A stretch of DNA of 64,000 nucleotides from JANQJA01 sp965267485. Its GTDB lineage: Bacteria > Pseudomonadota > Gammaproteobacteria > Pseudomonadales > Azotimanducaceae. The notes below the pieces were generated by a model, which saw nothing but the letters and a program-made list of their open reading frames with translations, was not told where the DNA came from and did not search any database. Position numbers and translations under genes: made by a program. The DNA lies in contig OZ254080.1 in assembly GCA_965267485.1 (NCBI GenBank), positions 4,092,001 to 4,156,000 of the forward strand, written 5' to 3'. Numbering within the stretch: position 1 is the stretch's first letter; each line of letters opens with the position of its first letter. Positions 53,857 to 61,927 of this stretch are shown piece by piece.

Positions 53857-54534
53857 CTAGACGCGCTTGCGCAGGAGCAAACCAGCGAGGCCAAGCAGCA
53901 GCAAACCAAGAGGCGCAGGGGCTGGCACGCTTGGCGGCGGGCCTGGAATAAACTCGTCAGCCGTGATCTCGACGGCGTAGCCGTTTGAGCCACCGTGGTC
54001 TTCCAGCAGAATCTGCAGGAAGTGGGTACCAGCGGACAGATCGCCGATATTGAAGACGTGCTCGCCAAGGAAGTAGGAACCGCCGGCGCGCGCGCCACCG
54101 AGATACACGCCGTCGAGCCAGGCAAAAATGCCATTATCGACGCCAAACGACGCGACGACGTTCGTCGCACCCAGGGTATCGAACTGGTACATCACCGCGA
54201 CTTCGGTCCCCGGCGTCCAGGCATTGGGGATCGCGGATTCATAGGTCCATTCAGCCTTCGTCGTCGCCGTGCCGAGCGGATCATTCAGCCAGTCGCCAAG
54301 CACGCTGTCGGCGGCCGAAAGATCAGGCGCCGTCGCGAAAGACGTCGACGAGTCGTTGTTCACCGGGAAGTACGCGTTGGCGTCATCCACACCCGTGTTG
54401 CTGAGGTTCAGCACGGTGCCGATGCTGTCGTTGTACCAGCCGGCATCCGATGTCTCGACCAGCACCACATTCGCCTGCGCCGTCAGCGGCAAGCACCCGA
54501 TGAGCAGCAGTCCGATCCAGTTTGTTCGCTTCAT
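53857..54534 (-). CDS. PEP-CTERM exported protein
   Basis: A 225-residue protein with a signal peptide (MKRTNWIGLLLIGCLPLTAQA) and a clear PEP-CTERM tail, VPAPAPLGLLLLGLAGLLLRKRV (proline motif, 16-residue hydrophobic helix, basic end). The middle (AGTHFLQILLEDHGGSNGYAVEI, FAWLDGVYLGGA) suggests a PA14-like or jelly-roll carbohydrate-binding fold. The start is ATG 54534. Upstream are a sigma-54 element at 54591-54605 and an activator motif at 54669-54686. Confidence 0.88.
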   Translation of the reverse strand: MKRTNWIGLLLIGCLPLTAQANVVLVETSDAGWYNDSIGTVLNLSNTGVDDANAYFPVNNDSSTSFATAPDLSAADSVLGDWLNDPLGTATTKAEWTYESAIPNAWTPGTEVAVMYQFDTLGATNVVASFGVDNGIFAWLDGVYLGGARAGGSYFLGEHVFNIGDLSAGTHFLQILLEDHGGSNGYAVEITADEFIPGPPPSVPAPAPLGLLLLGLAGLLLRKRV

Positions 54535-54590
54535 TGACCTGATTCCTGATAGTTCCGGCGCGACACACGCGCCCACGTGATGAAACCAAA

Positions 54591-54605
54591 GCGAATTACG
54601 TACCA
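54591..54605 (-). promoter_or_regulatory. Sigma-54 -24/-12 promoter (PEP-CTERM gene at 53857)
   Basis: TGGTACGTAATTCGC on the coding strand: GG and GC are 10 bp apart, close to TGGCACGNNNNTTGC. Start near 54579, giving a leader of about 45 bp. Confidence 0.7.
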
Positions 54606-54668
54606 GATCCGGTAATCCATTGATTCATAATGTATTCAATGCTTGTCTCATCAGGACACGATCATCGA

Positions 54669-54686
54669 CTGTAAAGAATCTCGACA
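54669..54686 (-). promoter_or_regulatory. Activator motif of the sigma-54 regulon (copy 3)
   Basis: On the coding strand TGTCGAGATTCTTTACAG, a full match to the consensus, 63 bp upstream of the -24/-12 element. It lies between the divergent PEP-CTERM and esterase genes. Confidence 0.75.
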
Positions 54687-54773
54687 CCCTCTCGCACAAT
54701 GCGGGCTTGCGTTGGAACCACAGGCAATGCGCACTATGATCGACCAACCAGCCATCGCACGAGTGAACGCCAG

Positions 54774-55814
54774 ATGAACCGCATTGCAGAAGACCCGCGC
54801 ATCGACCCACGTATCAAGACCATCTTCGGCCAGATGGAGATGCCACCCGCTGCCGATGTCGAGAGTCGCGAAGCGATGCTGGCAGCAGCGAATACCGATG
54901 AGGCGATCCAGCGCCGGGAAGCCATGCGCGCCATGATGGACATGTGCGACAACGAGGAGATCGCACCGTCGGCGGGTCTCGCGATCACCGAGCACGAGGT
55001 CACGTCGCAACCGGATGGCAACACGATCAACGTGCGGTTCATCCGCCCTGAAGGCGACGAAGTACTGCCCTGTGTCTATTACATTCACGGCGGCGGCATG
55101 CAGGCGATGTCCTGCTACGACGGCAACTACCGCGCCTGGGGCAAGATCATCGCGGCGCAGGGTGTGGCCGTCGCGATGGTCGACTTCCGCAATGCGTTGA
55201 CGCCGTCGTCAGTTCCGGAAGTTGCACCGTATCCCGCCGGCCTCAACGACTGCGTTTCGGGCCTCAAATGGGTTCTCGATGAGGCACCATCCCTGGGCAT
55301 CGACCCGGCCGGCGTCATCGTCGCGGGTGAGAGCGGCGGCGGTAATCTGACGCTGGCGACCGGCCTCAAGCTGCTGAAGTCAGGTGAGATCGATCGGATC
55401 AAGGGACTCTACGCACTTTGCCCTTACATCGCGGGCCACTGGCCGCATGAAGGTAGCCCGTCGTCTGTAGACAACAATCGCATCCTGCTGGATCTGCACA
55501 GCAACGCGGGCGCGATGGCCTACGGCATTGACGCATTCGAAGCGAGGGACCCACTCGCCTGGCCGGGCTTTGCAACCGAGGACGATGTGAAGGGATTGCC
55601 GCCGGTCGTCATCAGTGTCAACGAACTCGACCCGCTGCGCGACGAGGGCATCAATTTCTATCGCCTCTTGCTGCGCGCCAGCGTGCCGGCGAAGTGCCGG
55701 CAGGTAATGGGCACCGTGCACGGCACAGAGATCTTCCCGATCGCCTGCCCTGACATTTCACAGGATACGGCGCGCGACCTCGCAGCGTTCTGCCGGAGCC
55801 GAGCCGGCGCATAG
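54774..55814 (+). CDS. Alpha/beta hydrolase, hormone-sensitive-lipase (family IV) esterase
   Basis: A 346-residue esterase starting at ATG 54774 (MNRIAEDPRIDPRIK). It has the oxyanion motif YYIHGGGMQAM (about 104-114), the nucleophile elbow AGESGGGN, and a C-terminal ISVNELDPLRDEG (Asp) and VHGTEI (His) pair, as in the HSL family. It acts on acyl esters, probably in the cytosol, as no signal peptide is visible. Upstream the spacer holds the activator motif of the divergent PEP-CTERM gene. Confidence 0.88.
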   Translation: MNRIAEDPRIDPRIKTIFGQMEMPPAADVESREAMLAAANTDEAIQRREAMRAMMDMCDNEEIAPSAGLAITEHEVTSQPDGNTINVRFIRPEGDEVLPCVYYIHGGGMQAMSCYDGNYRAWGKIIAAQGVAVAMVDFRNALTPSSVPEVAPYPAGLNDCVSGLKWVLDEAPSLGIDPAGVIVAGESGGGNLTLATGLKLLKSGEIDRIKGLYALCPYIAGHWPHEGSPSSVDNNRILLDLHSNAGAMAYGIDAFEARDPLAWPGFATEDDVKGLPPVVISVNELDPLRDEGINFYRLLLRASVPAKCRQVMGTVHGTEIFPIACPDISQDTARDLAAFCRSRAGA

Positions 55815-55834
55815 GTTGCGCGCCGACGACCCGG

Positions 55835-56176
55835 CTAATCCAGAATCGCCGGCGCAATCCAGTACGTCGCGAACAGCGTGCCGAAGAAGCCGACCGCTGA
55901 TATCAGCACGCCGATGACGACCGACCGCCACATCACAAAGTCGTCTCGCTTCTTGAACTCGAAGACAAAGACAGCGGTCGGGAGCACGATCGCACCAAAC
56001 CCCAGCACCAGCGCACCCGCGATCGATGCACCGGCCATCTTGAGTGCGAGCGAGAATGGAAAGTAGACCGCAGGGGAACGAATGAGGCCATATATCAGGC
56101 CCTGTATCCAGAACAGCGCAATTGCTGTCACTGCGACACACAGAAAGAAAAAGCCCAGCGTAAAAACGACTTCCAT
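55835..56176 (-). CDS. Small membrane protein of unknown function
   Basis: A 113-residue protein with three hydrophobic helices (about 3-30, 43-72, 85-108) and no recognisable domain. It diverges from the lipase gene over 45 bp and converges on the esterase gene over 20 bp. Coding status is supported by the uniform membrane pattern. Confidence 0.6.
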   Translation of the reverse strand: MEVVFTLGFFFLCVAVTAIALFWIQGLIYGLIRSPAVYFPFSLALKMAGASIAGALVLGFGAIVLPTAVFVFEFKKRDDFVMWRSVVIGVLISAVGFFGTLFATYWIAPAILD

Positions 56177-56221
56177 CTGCTCATCTTACACGGTGGCTTG
56201 TGGCAAGATACGCACAGAGCG

Positions 56222-57325
56222 ATGGAAAGCCACGACGAAATAAGAAGCAGGGACGCCGCTGAACTGGCCGCACTCGCGCCGCCGGTGCGGAGAGCCGCGT
56301 ACAGTGATCGCACGGCGTGGCTGATGGCCACGCTCGCCGAGCTTGCCTATATTCGCTTCGAAACATCGCCACTCTCTGATCTGACCGAACTGGCAGAGGA
56401 CCTCGCCAAAGCCAGCAGCGCCAGCGAGATCGTCGCCCGCCTCTCCTCCCTCGAGCAGTTACTCACCAGCGGTCCGTCTGACGGCGAGGATGTGCTGCGA
56501 ACGATACTCGCCACCGCAGAATTTGAGCTGATCGGCACGTTCTACAACCGCTCACTCGACCCGCTCAAGAACACAGAAGGCTTCGTTGCCCGAAGACAAA
56601 AAGGTGACGACCGCGACTTCATCGTGATCGCCATCCGCGGCACCACGTCAGTCCAGGACTGGATGAACAACGCGAAGGCAGGAACCGAGAGTATTGGCGG
56701 TGGCCGGCGCGTCCATAAGGGATTCCACCAGGCGTATCTCGATGCCAAGCCGCAGATTGACGCACTGATCGAGCAAGCTCGAAGCACCACGCTGCCTATC
56801 TTCGTCACCGGCCATTCCCTCGGAGGCGCGGTTGCCGTCATGAGCACGTGGTATCTGCGCCGCGACCTGCTTTCCGCCTGCTACACATTCGGCGCACCGC
56901 GAGTCGGCAACCATACCTTCAACGACTCATTTCACACGCCGATCTACAGGGTCGTGAACGCCTTTGACCCGGTGCCGCTGGTGCCACCGAGCGAAATCTG
57001 GATCGAGGGTCTCAAAATCGTGCTTGGCGTCACGGGCAAACTCGTGGGCGGTGGCGTCGTGGACTGGATCATCTCGGCACTGTTGAAAGTGCAGGGCTAT
57101 CGTCATGCCGGCGATTTGCGCCACATGACATCGGGCACGATGGCCGACGACGGCACCTACCCAACGGTCAAATTCTACACTCACTTCGGCGTCGCGGATC
57201 GGCTCGTCCGCCTGTGGCACCAAATCAAGGCCGGCAAGCTGAAGCGGCTGGACACCTATCACTCGATGACGATCTATCGCCGAAAGCTCCGTTCGAGGGC
57301 GTTGGCCAGAAAGCCCAACACCTGA
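56222..57325 (+). CDS. Class 3 lipase (Lipase_3)
   Basis: A 367-residue alpha/beta hydrolase of the fungal-type lipase class: VIAIRGTTSVQDWMNNAKAG (oxyanion region), KGFHQAYLDAKPQIDAL, the elbow VTGHSLGGAVAV with Ser199, FGAPRVGN, the acid in VVNAFDPVPLVPP, and the basic His in YHSMTIY. It is probably intracellular or secreted without an obvious signal peptide. The start is ATG 56222; a TTG at 56198 is in frame but has no ribosome site. It converges on the PG-binding-domain gene; the pairing may be functional. Confidence 0.85.
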   Translation: MESHDEIRSRDAAELAALAPPVRRAAYSDRTAWLMATLAELAYIRFETSPLSDLTELAEDLAKASSASEIVARLSSLEQLLTSGPSDGEDVLRTILATAEFELIGTFYNRSLDPLKNTEGFVARRQKGDDRDFIVIAIRGTTSVQDWMNNAKAGTESIGGGRRVHKGFHQAYLDAKPQIDALIEQARSTTLPIFVTGHSLGGAVAVMSTWYLRRDLLSACYTFGAPRVGNHTFNDSFHTPIYRVVNAFDPVPLVPPSEIWIEGLKIVLGVTGKLVGGGVVDWIISALLKVQGYRHAGDLRHMTSGTMADDGTYPTVKFYTHFGVADRLVRLWHQIKAGKLKRLDTYHSMTIYRRKLRSRALARKPNT

Positions 57326-57333
57326 CGTGCGTC

Positions 57334-58944
57334 CTATGCCGGTGCTGCCTCGATGACGGCAACGAGTTCGCGATAGGCGGGCACCAGTTCCCGGTAGTGT
57401 TTGACGAGGACCATCAGCAGGCGCGCCCACCCGGCGAGCCCGGTGAGAACACTGGTCAGGAGATCAACGATCAACCCGACGATTCGGCAGCTGAGGTTGA
57501 ACATCGCGCCAAAGCGCCGGATCGCATGGGATGCGGCAGCGGCCGCTTCCACGTCGTCTTCGTTGACTAACACACAGGTGTCGAAATCCTTCTGCAGCCG
57601 AACCTGACTGCGAGTGCCGGCAGGCAGATCAAGACGACCCTGCATGTACTGTTCGAAGGCGCTGAAGAAAGCCGAGAACGCGGTCCGCACAATCTTGTAG
57701 CCCTTGAGCGCAAACCGGAAGAATGCACGGATCATGTTATTGGCAAACCGCGCAATCGCCCTTGCACCCTTCGTGATCCAGCGCCAGATGCGGCGCAGGC
57801 CGTCGAAGAGCCGCATGCCGATCTTCCTGACTGTGTCGAATGCACTATTCAGAAAGGACGACGTACTGGGTTGTTGCTCGACGTATCGTGCCACCTCAAG
57901 ACTGTAGTCCGGCTCATTGAATCTGTCAGACTCGGGCGCGGCGAACTGCTGCGGTTCCATCAGCGACCGGAACAGGTCCGGAGAGATTTCTGCCGCACGC
58001 TGACGAGCCGCTGAAGGCGCAAGCTCCAGCATCGACTGCCAGTACTCCGTCAGAAAGGCGCGGACCTTGTCATCGGTTGCCGGCGCCAGCCGCGTTCTGG
58101 ACCCATGCCTTCGCTTGACCTTCGCAACACCCAGCCCTGCCACAGGATAGTCGTCCCGGCCATCAATCGTGATGTCACTGCCAAGCATCCAGAGTTCAAT
58201 CTTCGCGAGGTTGACCAGCAGCCTGCGCTTCAACCGGGCGAGCGCGGCGGGCAGCGACGGGTCCTCAAACGTCTCGCCATGCGTACCGGCAATACGGATG
58301 AGTCGGTCGTGGTCGAGCAACACGGCGACCCAGTCGTCATCATCCTCAAGCGCGCCAATCGATCGCAGCGCTGCCTGCGCATCACTCACCGTGCCTGCCG
58401 CCAGCTGGCTGAACGCGCGTTTCGGACGCGTCGCGGCCAGCCCGTAGCTCCACAGGCGAAGCCGGATCGCACGACGAAACGCCCGCAGATGCGCCCCGCT
58501 CTCATCGCACCAGTCTTGCGGCACGACGGGTGTCTCGAAACTGACCAGGGTGCCCAGCGCGCGCCATGTCTCGTCACCAACCCAACCGTCAGTAGTGATG
58601 GCGGCTTCCTGCTGGAACAATCGCACCGCGCTGACGAACTGATCGTCCGCCTGACGCTTTGCAGAAATGTTCTTTCGGGGTTTGGTGTCCAGGTATCCGA
58701 GCAGCCAGAGCTGCTCGGCGACGATCGGGAGCCGCGCTTTGTTCAGCGAGGTGACAGGACGGGCGGGCGCGAGCGCAGAGCCGGCAAGCGCATCAACTGA
58801 GGGCCTGGCATCGATCACCCGGACCGGGGCATCGAGAACACCCGCGGCTTCAGCGTTCTCGAACAGTTGAAAGGTATCGCTCCATTGCGCAGGAATTTCC
58901 GCACCGCGCTGCGGATACGGACCCTCGAACTCAGGTAAAGACAC
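57334..58944 (-). CDS. Large protein with N-terminal peptidoglycan-binding-like domain
   Basis: A 536-residue protein. Residues about 62-135 (VAEQLWLLGYLDT, AVRLFQQEAAITTDGWVGDETWRALG) match the PG_binding_1 helical domain. The middle is unmatched. Residues about 365-440 form a basic, amphipathic helix region (RIWRWITKGARAIARFANN, AFFRFALKGYKIVRTAFSAFF), and the end has a hydrophobic stretch (LIVDLLTSVLTGLAGWARLLMVLV). No signal peptide is visible. This could be an envelope-targeting or pore-type protein delivered by a secretion system, but that is inference. Its start overlaps the previous small gene by 14 bp; the lipase gene converges on it. Confidence 0.75.
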   Translation of the reverse strand: MSLPEFEGPYPQRGAEIPAQWSDTFQLFENAEAAGVLDAPVRVIDARPSVDALAGSALAPARPVTSLNKARLPIVAEQLWLLGYLDTKPRKNISAKRQADDQFVSAVRLFQQEAAITTDGWVGDETWRALGTLVSFETPVVPQDWCDESGAHLRAFRRAIRLRLWSYGLAATRPKRAFSQLAAGTVSDAQAALRSIGALEDDDDWVAVLLDHDRLIRIAGTHGETFEDPSLPAALARLKRRLLVNLAKIELWMLGSDITIDGRDDYPVAGLGVAKVKRRHGSRTRLAPATDDKVRAFLTEYWQSMLELAPSAARQRAAEISPDLFRSLMEPQQFAAPESDRFNEPDYSLEVARYVEQQPSTSSFLNSAFDTVRKIGMRLFDGLRRIWRWITKGARAIARFANNMIRAFFRFALKGYKIVRTAFSAFFSAFEQYMQGRLDLPAGTRSQVRLQKDFDTCVLVNEDDVEAAAAASHAIRRFGAMFNLSCRIVGLIVDLLTSVLTGLAGWARLLMVLVKHYRELVPAYRELVAVIEAAPA

Positions 58945-59278
58945 CCTTCGCCATCTCCATCAGGCCAAGACGGGTCTTGATGCCGCCCTCGACGGCTGCC
59001 TTGTGGAGTTCCAGCGCCGAAGCAGGGATGCCGCCCTCGTCATTCGTGAGGAAGTTGTAGGAGTCACCGTCGAACTTGTACAGCGACTCGGCAACCAGCG
59101 TCACGTTGATATCAGGGTCCGTCTCTGCCGCCTCGATACTCGCGCGAATGTTGTCGAACTTCGTCAGCTCGTCGTCGCCGGCCGCGAACGTCACCCTGCC
59201 GGTAAAGGTCTGCACATGCAGGGAAGTCAGGTCGTCAATCGCGTTATTCAGTTTTTCCAGCGCATCTTTCAGGGCCAT
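58931..59278 (-). CDS. Small protein of unknown function
   Basis: A 115-residue acidic protein (MALKDALEKLNNAIDDLTSLHVQTFTGRV at the start) with no membrane helix. It sits between the short first gene and the PG-binding-domain gene, overlapping both, so all three are a translationally coupled unit. No family is recognised; it could be a chaperone or a structural partner of the large protein. Confidence 0.7.
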   Translation of the reverse strand: MALKDALEKLNNAIDDLTSLHVQTFTGRVTFAAGDDELTKFDNIRASIEAAETDPDINVTLVAESLYKFDGDSYNFLTNDEGGIPASALELHKAAVEGGIKTRLGLMEMAKGVFT

Positions 59279-59487
59279 ATCAATCTCCAGTCGGAAGTTT
59301 TCTTCAGGATGACAATCAGGGCTGACGCAATCGCGGACTGCACGATGGCACGCGCACCGGCGGGGGATGCGCGACGCATGTCGTTCAGCAAGGTGCGGGG
59401 CAGAAAACCTTCGATCAGGTAGGCAGCATGGCTCTCTGATGCAGAGCGCCTTGCTTCCAGTTCCCTTGTCGCTGATCGTAGGCTCAT
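59269..59487 (-). CDS. Small protein of unknown function
   Basis: A 72-residue basic protein with a hydrophobic stretch (AIVQSAIASALIVIL) that may be membrane-active. It overlaps the next start by 10 bp and is the first gene of the three-gene unit. Confidence rests on its coupling to the genes below. Confidence 0.5.
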   Translation of the reverse strand: MSLRSATRELEARRSASESHAAYLIEGFLPRTLLNDMRRASPAGARAIVQSAIASALIVILKKTSDWRLIWP

Positions 59488-59788
59488 GCGGTGATGTCAG
59501 TCCGTTGACAGCTACGAGTTAACACCGGACTCCGGCGATGGGCAAGTAAATTGCGCGAAACCAGCACTGGGCATCCGCTCGATGAGCATCCCGGGCAGCC
59601 GGCGCATCTGTGCGAAAATCCAGCGGGTCGTCCGCGGCAATTGATCTCAAGGGAAGGCTGGTGGCCAGAACAGCAAGGCCGGGAAACATACGAACATCGG
59701 ACTTCAACGACAGAGGCGCCGAGTCTGGATGATGCGGCGCGAATCTGTCGTTAGTATCAAGCCGATTTCAGGCGGAGGAGCCGGCGAG
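59488..59788. other. 301-bp intergenic region
   Basis: Between the three-gene unit (divergent start) and the end of the PEP-CTERM gene. It must contain the promoter of the minus-strand unit near 59500. No clear gene, repeat or terminator was found. Confidence 0.4.
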
Positions 59789-60379
59789 TCAGACGCGCTG
59801 CCTTCGACCTCTAATCGTTCCCAGCATCAACAGGCCCACGCCGAGCAGGCCGAGCGCGGCCGGCGTCGGCACCGGACTGACCGGACCGACGTTGATAGTG
59901 ATGCCGTCCTGAAGAATCGAACCGCTCGAGGTGTGCGCAGTCAGCTTGTCGAAAAAGTAGGTGCCCGCATTAAAAGAGGCAAACGACATTGCCGTCGTAA
60001 ACGTGCCGGACCATGAGATCGTGTCACCCACCTGGAGCACGCCGCCTTGTCCGTTGCGGAGACCGAAGTTGCAGCAACTGCCATTGATGTTCGTGTAAAT
60101 GTCGTAGATCGACTGGCTGCCGTAATCGGTATTGGTGATCTCACCGGCACCGGAGGTCACAGCCCAGCTCTGGCTCGTGTAGTTGACGGCGAACATGTCG
60201 GTCACGAGCGAGCCGTGAACCCAGACGCCGTTGATGCCGGAACTGCCGCCGACGACGACGTCCGAGCCGCTCAGCGTAAATGAGGCGACACCGCCGTCAT
60301 CTTCAATGTCGAGAATCAGGCCAGCACTTGCCTGTGTCGCAAACAGGAGGCCAGCAAGAACAGAAATCAGTGAACGCAT
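59789..60379 (-). CDS. PEP-CTERM exported protein
   Basis: A 196-residue protein with a signal peptide (MRSLISVLAGLLFATQASA) and a PEP-CTERM-type tail (VPTPAALGLLGVGLLMLGTIRGRRQRV). The middle is Ser/Gly-rich with no recognised domain (FTLSGSDVVVGGSSGINGVW). It starts at ATG 60379, 28 bp after the predicted sigma-54 start. It is the last typical chromosome gene before the probable att site at 60547. Confidence 0.85.
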   Translation of the reverse strand: MRSLISVLAGLLFATQASAGLILDIEDDGGVASFTLSGSDVVVGGSSGINGVWVHGSLVTDMFAVNYTSQSWAVTSGAGEITNTDYGSQSIYDIYTNINGSCCNFGLRNGQGGVLQVGDTISWSGTFTTAMSFASFNAGTYFFDKLTAHTSSGSILQDGITINVGPVSPVPTPAALGLLGVGLLMLGTIRGRRQRV

Positions 60380-60418
60380 TGTTAAGATTATCCGATGACG
60401 AGTTTGTACACGCTTTAC

Positions 60419-60433
60419 GCAATTGCCATGCCA
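60419..60433 (-). promoter_or_regulatory. Sigma-54 -24/-12 promoter (PEP-CTERM gene at 59789)
   Basis: TGGCATGGCAATTGC on the coding strand differs at one fixed base from TGGCACGNNNNTTGC, the best of the four. Start near 60407. Confidence 0.78.
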
Positions 60434-60483
60434 GAGCTTTTTCCCTTTTGAATTCAGCAGGATAGCGAAGCGGCCAAATTGGA

Positions 60484-60501
60484 GTGTAAAGAATCTCGAC
60501 A
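60484..60501 (-). promoter_or_regulatory. Activator motif of the sigma-54 regulon (copy 4)
   Basis: TGTCGAGATTCTTTACAC on the coding strand matches the consensus except for its last base; it lies 50 bp upstream of the -24/-12 box, about one helical turn closer than copies 1 and 3. Confidence 0.75.
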
Positions 60502-60546
60502 GTGCAATTGGTGCCCTGTAGGGAAAGGGGATAGCGGTCGGGATAG

Positions 60547-60592
60547 TGGTAGCTACGGGTGGGCTCGAACCACCGACCCCAGCATTATGAAT
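60547..60592 (-). other. tRNA-Met 3' fragment, probable attachment site
   Basis: On the minus strand the DNA reads as the 3' half of an elongator tRNA-Met: TCATAA anticodon loop, then ATGCTGGGGTC, the T arm GGTGGTTCGAGCCCACC, then CGTAGCTACCA ending with encoded CCA at 60547-60549. The sequence on the 5' side (above 60592) does not form the D arm or acceptor, so the tRNA is not complete. A partial tRNA of this kind is what remains at the far end of an element integrated into a tRNA gene; the inserted DNA should lie at higher coordinates. Confidence 0.75.
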
Positions 60593-60744
60593 GTAAAAAC
60601 GATGGTTGACGTTAATCGGCCTCTTTCTCCCTCATCTGTAACTAGTTGATTCGCAAAACCTGAACACATTCCGTTCATCAGCGCCATTTACGTCGATTGG
60701 AGTCAATTGGGCACGGCACGGGCACAAATTTCCGATGGGCCCAA

Positions 60745-60773
60745 TTGAAGAAGGTGCGGCATTGCCGTACAAT
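60745..60773 (+). promoter_or_regulatory. Promoter of the toxin-antitoxin operon
   Basis: TTGAAG (60745-60750) and TACAAT (60768-60773) are separated by 17 bp. The start would be near 60780, at the GTG chosen for the toxin, so the mRNA may be nearly leaderless or the toxin may begin a little later. Confidence 0.5.
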
Positions 60774-60779
60774 CAATCA

Positions 60780-61094
60780 GTGTTTACAGTAATAGAAACG
60801 CCTGTCTACTCCGGAAAAGCTGAAGCACTTCTATCAGACAGCGAGAGAGAAGACTTTGCAGTTTTCATCTCCAGAAACCCGACTGCAGGTTCTGTCGTTC
60901 GAGGTTCGGGTGGGGTCAGGAAGGTCAGGTGGGCTCGAACTGGTTCCGGCAAAAGTGGTGGTGTGAGAGTGATTTACTACAACATGCTCGAGGAGGAAGA
61001 AGTCTGGCTCCTTACCCTGTACGCGAAGAACGAAAGATCCACCATTCCTGGACATGAACTTAAACTGATCAAGGAGGCAATTGAGCGTGGCTAG
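60780..61094 (+). CDS. RelE/HigB-type toxin
   Basis: About 104 residues starting MFTVIETPVYSGKAEALL, with GSGGVRKVRWARTGSGKSGGVRVIYYNML and LYAKNERSTI, the pattern of RelE/HigB2-type mRNA interferases that cut mRNA on the ribosome. The start is GTG 60780, where homologues usually begin; ATG 60735 is also in frame. It precedes the antitoxin gene by an 8-bp overlap (toxin-first, higBA order). Lower GC than the chromosome genes suggests transfer. Confidence 0.85.
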   Translation: MFTVIETPVYSGKAEALLSDSEREDFAVFISRNPTAGSVVRGSGGVRKVRWARTGSGKSGGVRVIYYNMLEEEEVWLLTLYAKNERSTIPGHELKLIKEAIERG

Positions 61095-61374
61095 CAAAAC
61101 CAAAATGAGCAACGAAGGTGCTGAACTGCTCAAGGCAGTTCAGCAAATGAAAGAAGGTAGAAAGGGTCGGGTTTACTCAGAAGAGCAACTCCTGGCGATT
61201 TCTGCCAGAAAATCTGCAAACCTGACGCAGCGGCAGTTCGCGGAACTCCTCAATGTTTCTATTGATGCAGTTCAAGACTGGGAACAAGGAAGACGCTCTC
61301 CGCGCGGCGCAGCCAAGACACTCCTAAAGATCGCGCAAACTCATCCAGACATCCTGGAGGAAGTGGCTTCCTGA
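61087..61374 (+). CDS. HigA-type antitoxin, Xre-family HTH
   Basis: A 95-residue protein: N-terminal interaction helices, then an Xre helix-turn-helix (NLTQRQFAELLNVSIDAVQDWEQGRRSPRG). The start is GTG 61087, with AAGGAGG 10 bp upstream; TTG 61081 is too near the ribosome site. It overlaps the toxin gene and probably autoregulates the operon as well as neutralising the toxin. It lies in AT-richer DNA beyond the tRNA fragment. Confidence 0.88.
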   Translation: MASKTKMSNEGAELLKAVQQMKEGRKGRVYSEEQLLAISARKSANLTQRQFAELLNVSIDAVQDWEQGRRSPRGAAKTLLKIAQTHPDILEEVAS

Positions 61375-61609
61375 GGCGGTTAGTACGAATAACCACCCTT
61401 TCTCCACGTTAAGAAGAGTACGCCCACCCCTACGGATTGCCTACCCTCCACTTTGGCCGATCTAAACGTGCGTTGATCGATGGGAAATGTGGCGATTCAG
61501 TCACCGAATCCAGACTCCGACCGAACGAGACAGTCATCGGCGTGTATCGATGCTCTTGAATTCAGAATAGTATCGTTGATTGGTCCGTCAAATCTGATGC
61601 CGGTGAATG
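61375..61609. other. Non-coding spacer on the island
   Basis: 235 bp with no gene recognised on either strand; probably ancestral debris between the toxin-antitoxin pair and the IS91 remnant. Confidence 0.4.
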
Positions 61610-61800
61610 ATTCTGGGATCCCTCGGCTGATCTAGACCTAAGTGCTTGAGGATCTGGATAACATCGGGGTCCTCTATGGACTCGATCGTCCAACCGGGCG
61701 GCGTTCCGTCGGCCCGCCGCACTTTTCACATTTCTCGATTTCTATGCGATGGCCGCCCCAACGAACACACGCTTGAGCGGCTGAGGCATCGAAATCGGCG
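61610..61800 (-). pseudogene. Remnant of an IS91-family transposase C terminus
   Basis: Three short minus-strand blocks in different frames match the end of IS91-family (Y2) transposases in order: LKRVF near 61775, IEIEKCEKCGG (zinc-finger pair) near 61735, then TIESIEDPDVIQILKHLGL near 61650. Frame changes between blocks show decay. The element is not mobile now, but it marks past insertion in the island. Confidence 0.6.
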
Positions 61801-61927
61801 GAACACATGCGATGATGTCTGATATGACTTTGGCGGTGGCAGGCAGGGCAAAGTTGTTTCCCATGTCTCCGGTGCACCGATACCTGGCTGGTGGGAGAAA
61901 CGAAGTTCTCCAGTGTTCTGACGTGGG
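61801..61927. other. Spacer downstream of the partial RND gene
   Basis: About 127 bp between the IS91 remnant and the RND stop codon. No gene or terminator was recognised. Confidence 0.3.

Noticed and set aside
60547..60592. Functional tRNA-Met
   Set aside because: Only the anticodon loop to CCA is present; the D arm and 5' acceptor strand are missing.
61674..61877. Small zinc-finger gene of 67 residues
   Set aside because: It is only the CxxC part of a decayed IS91-family transposase, whose other parts lie in neighbouring frames.
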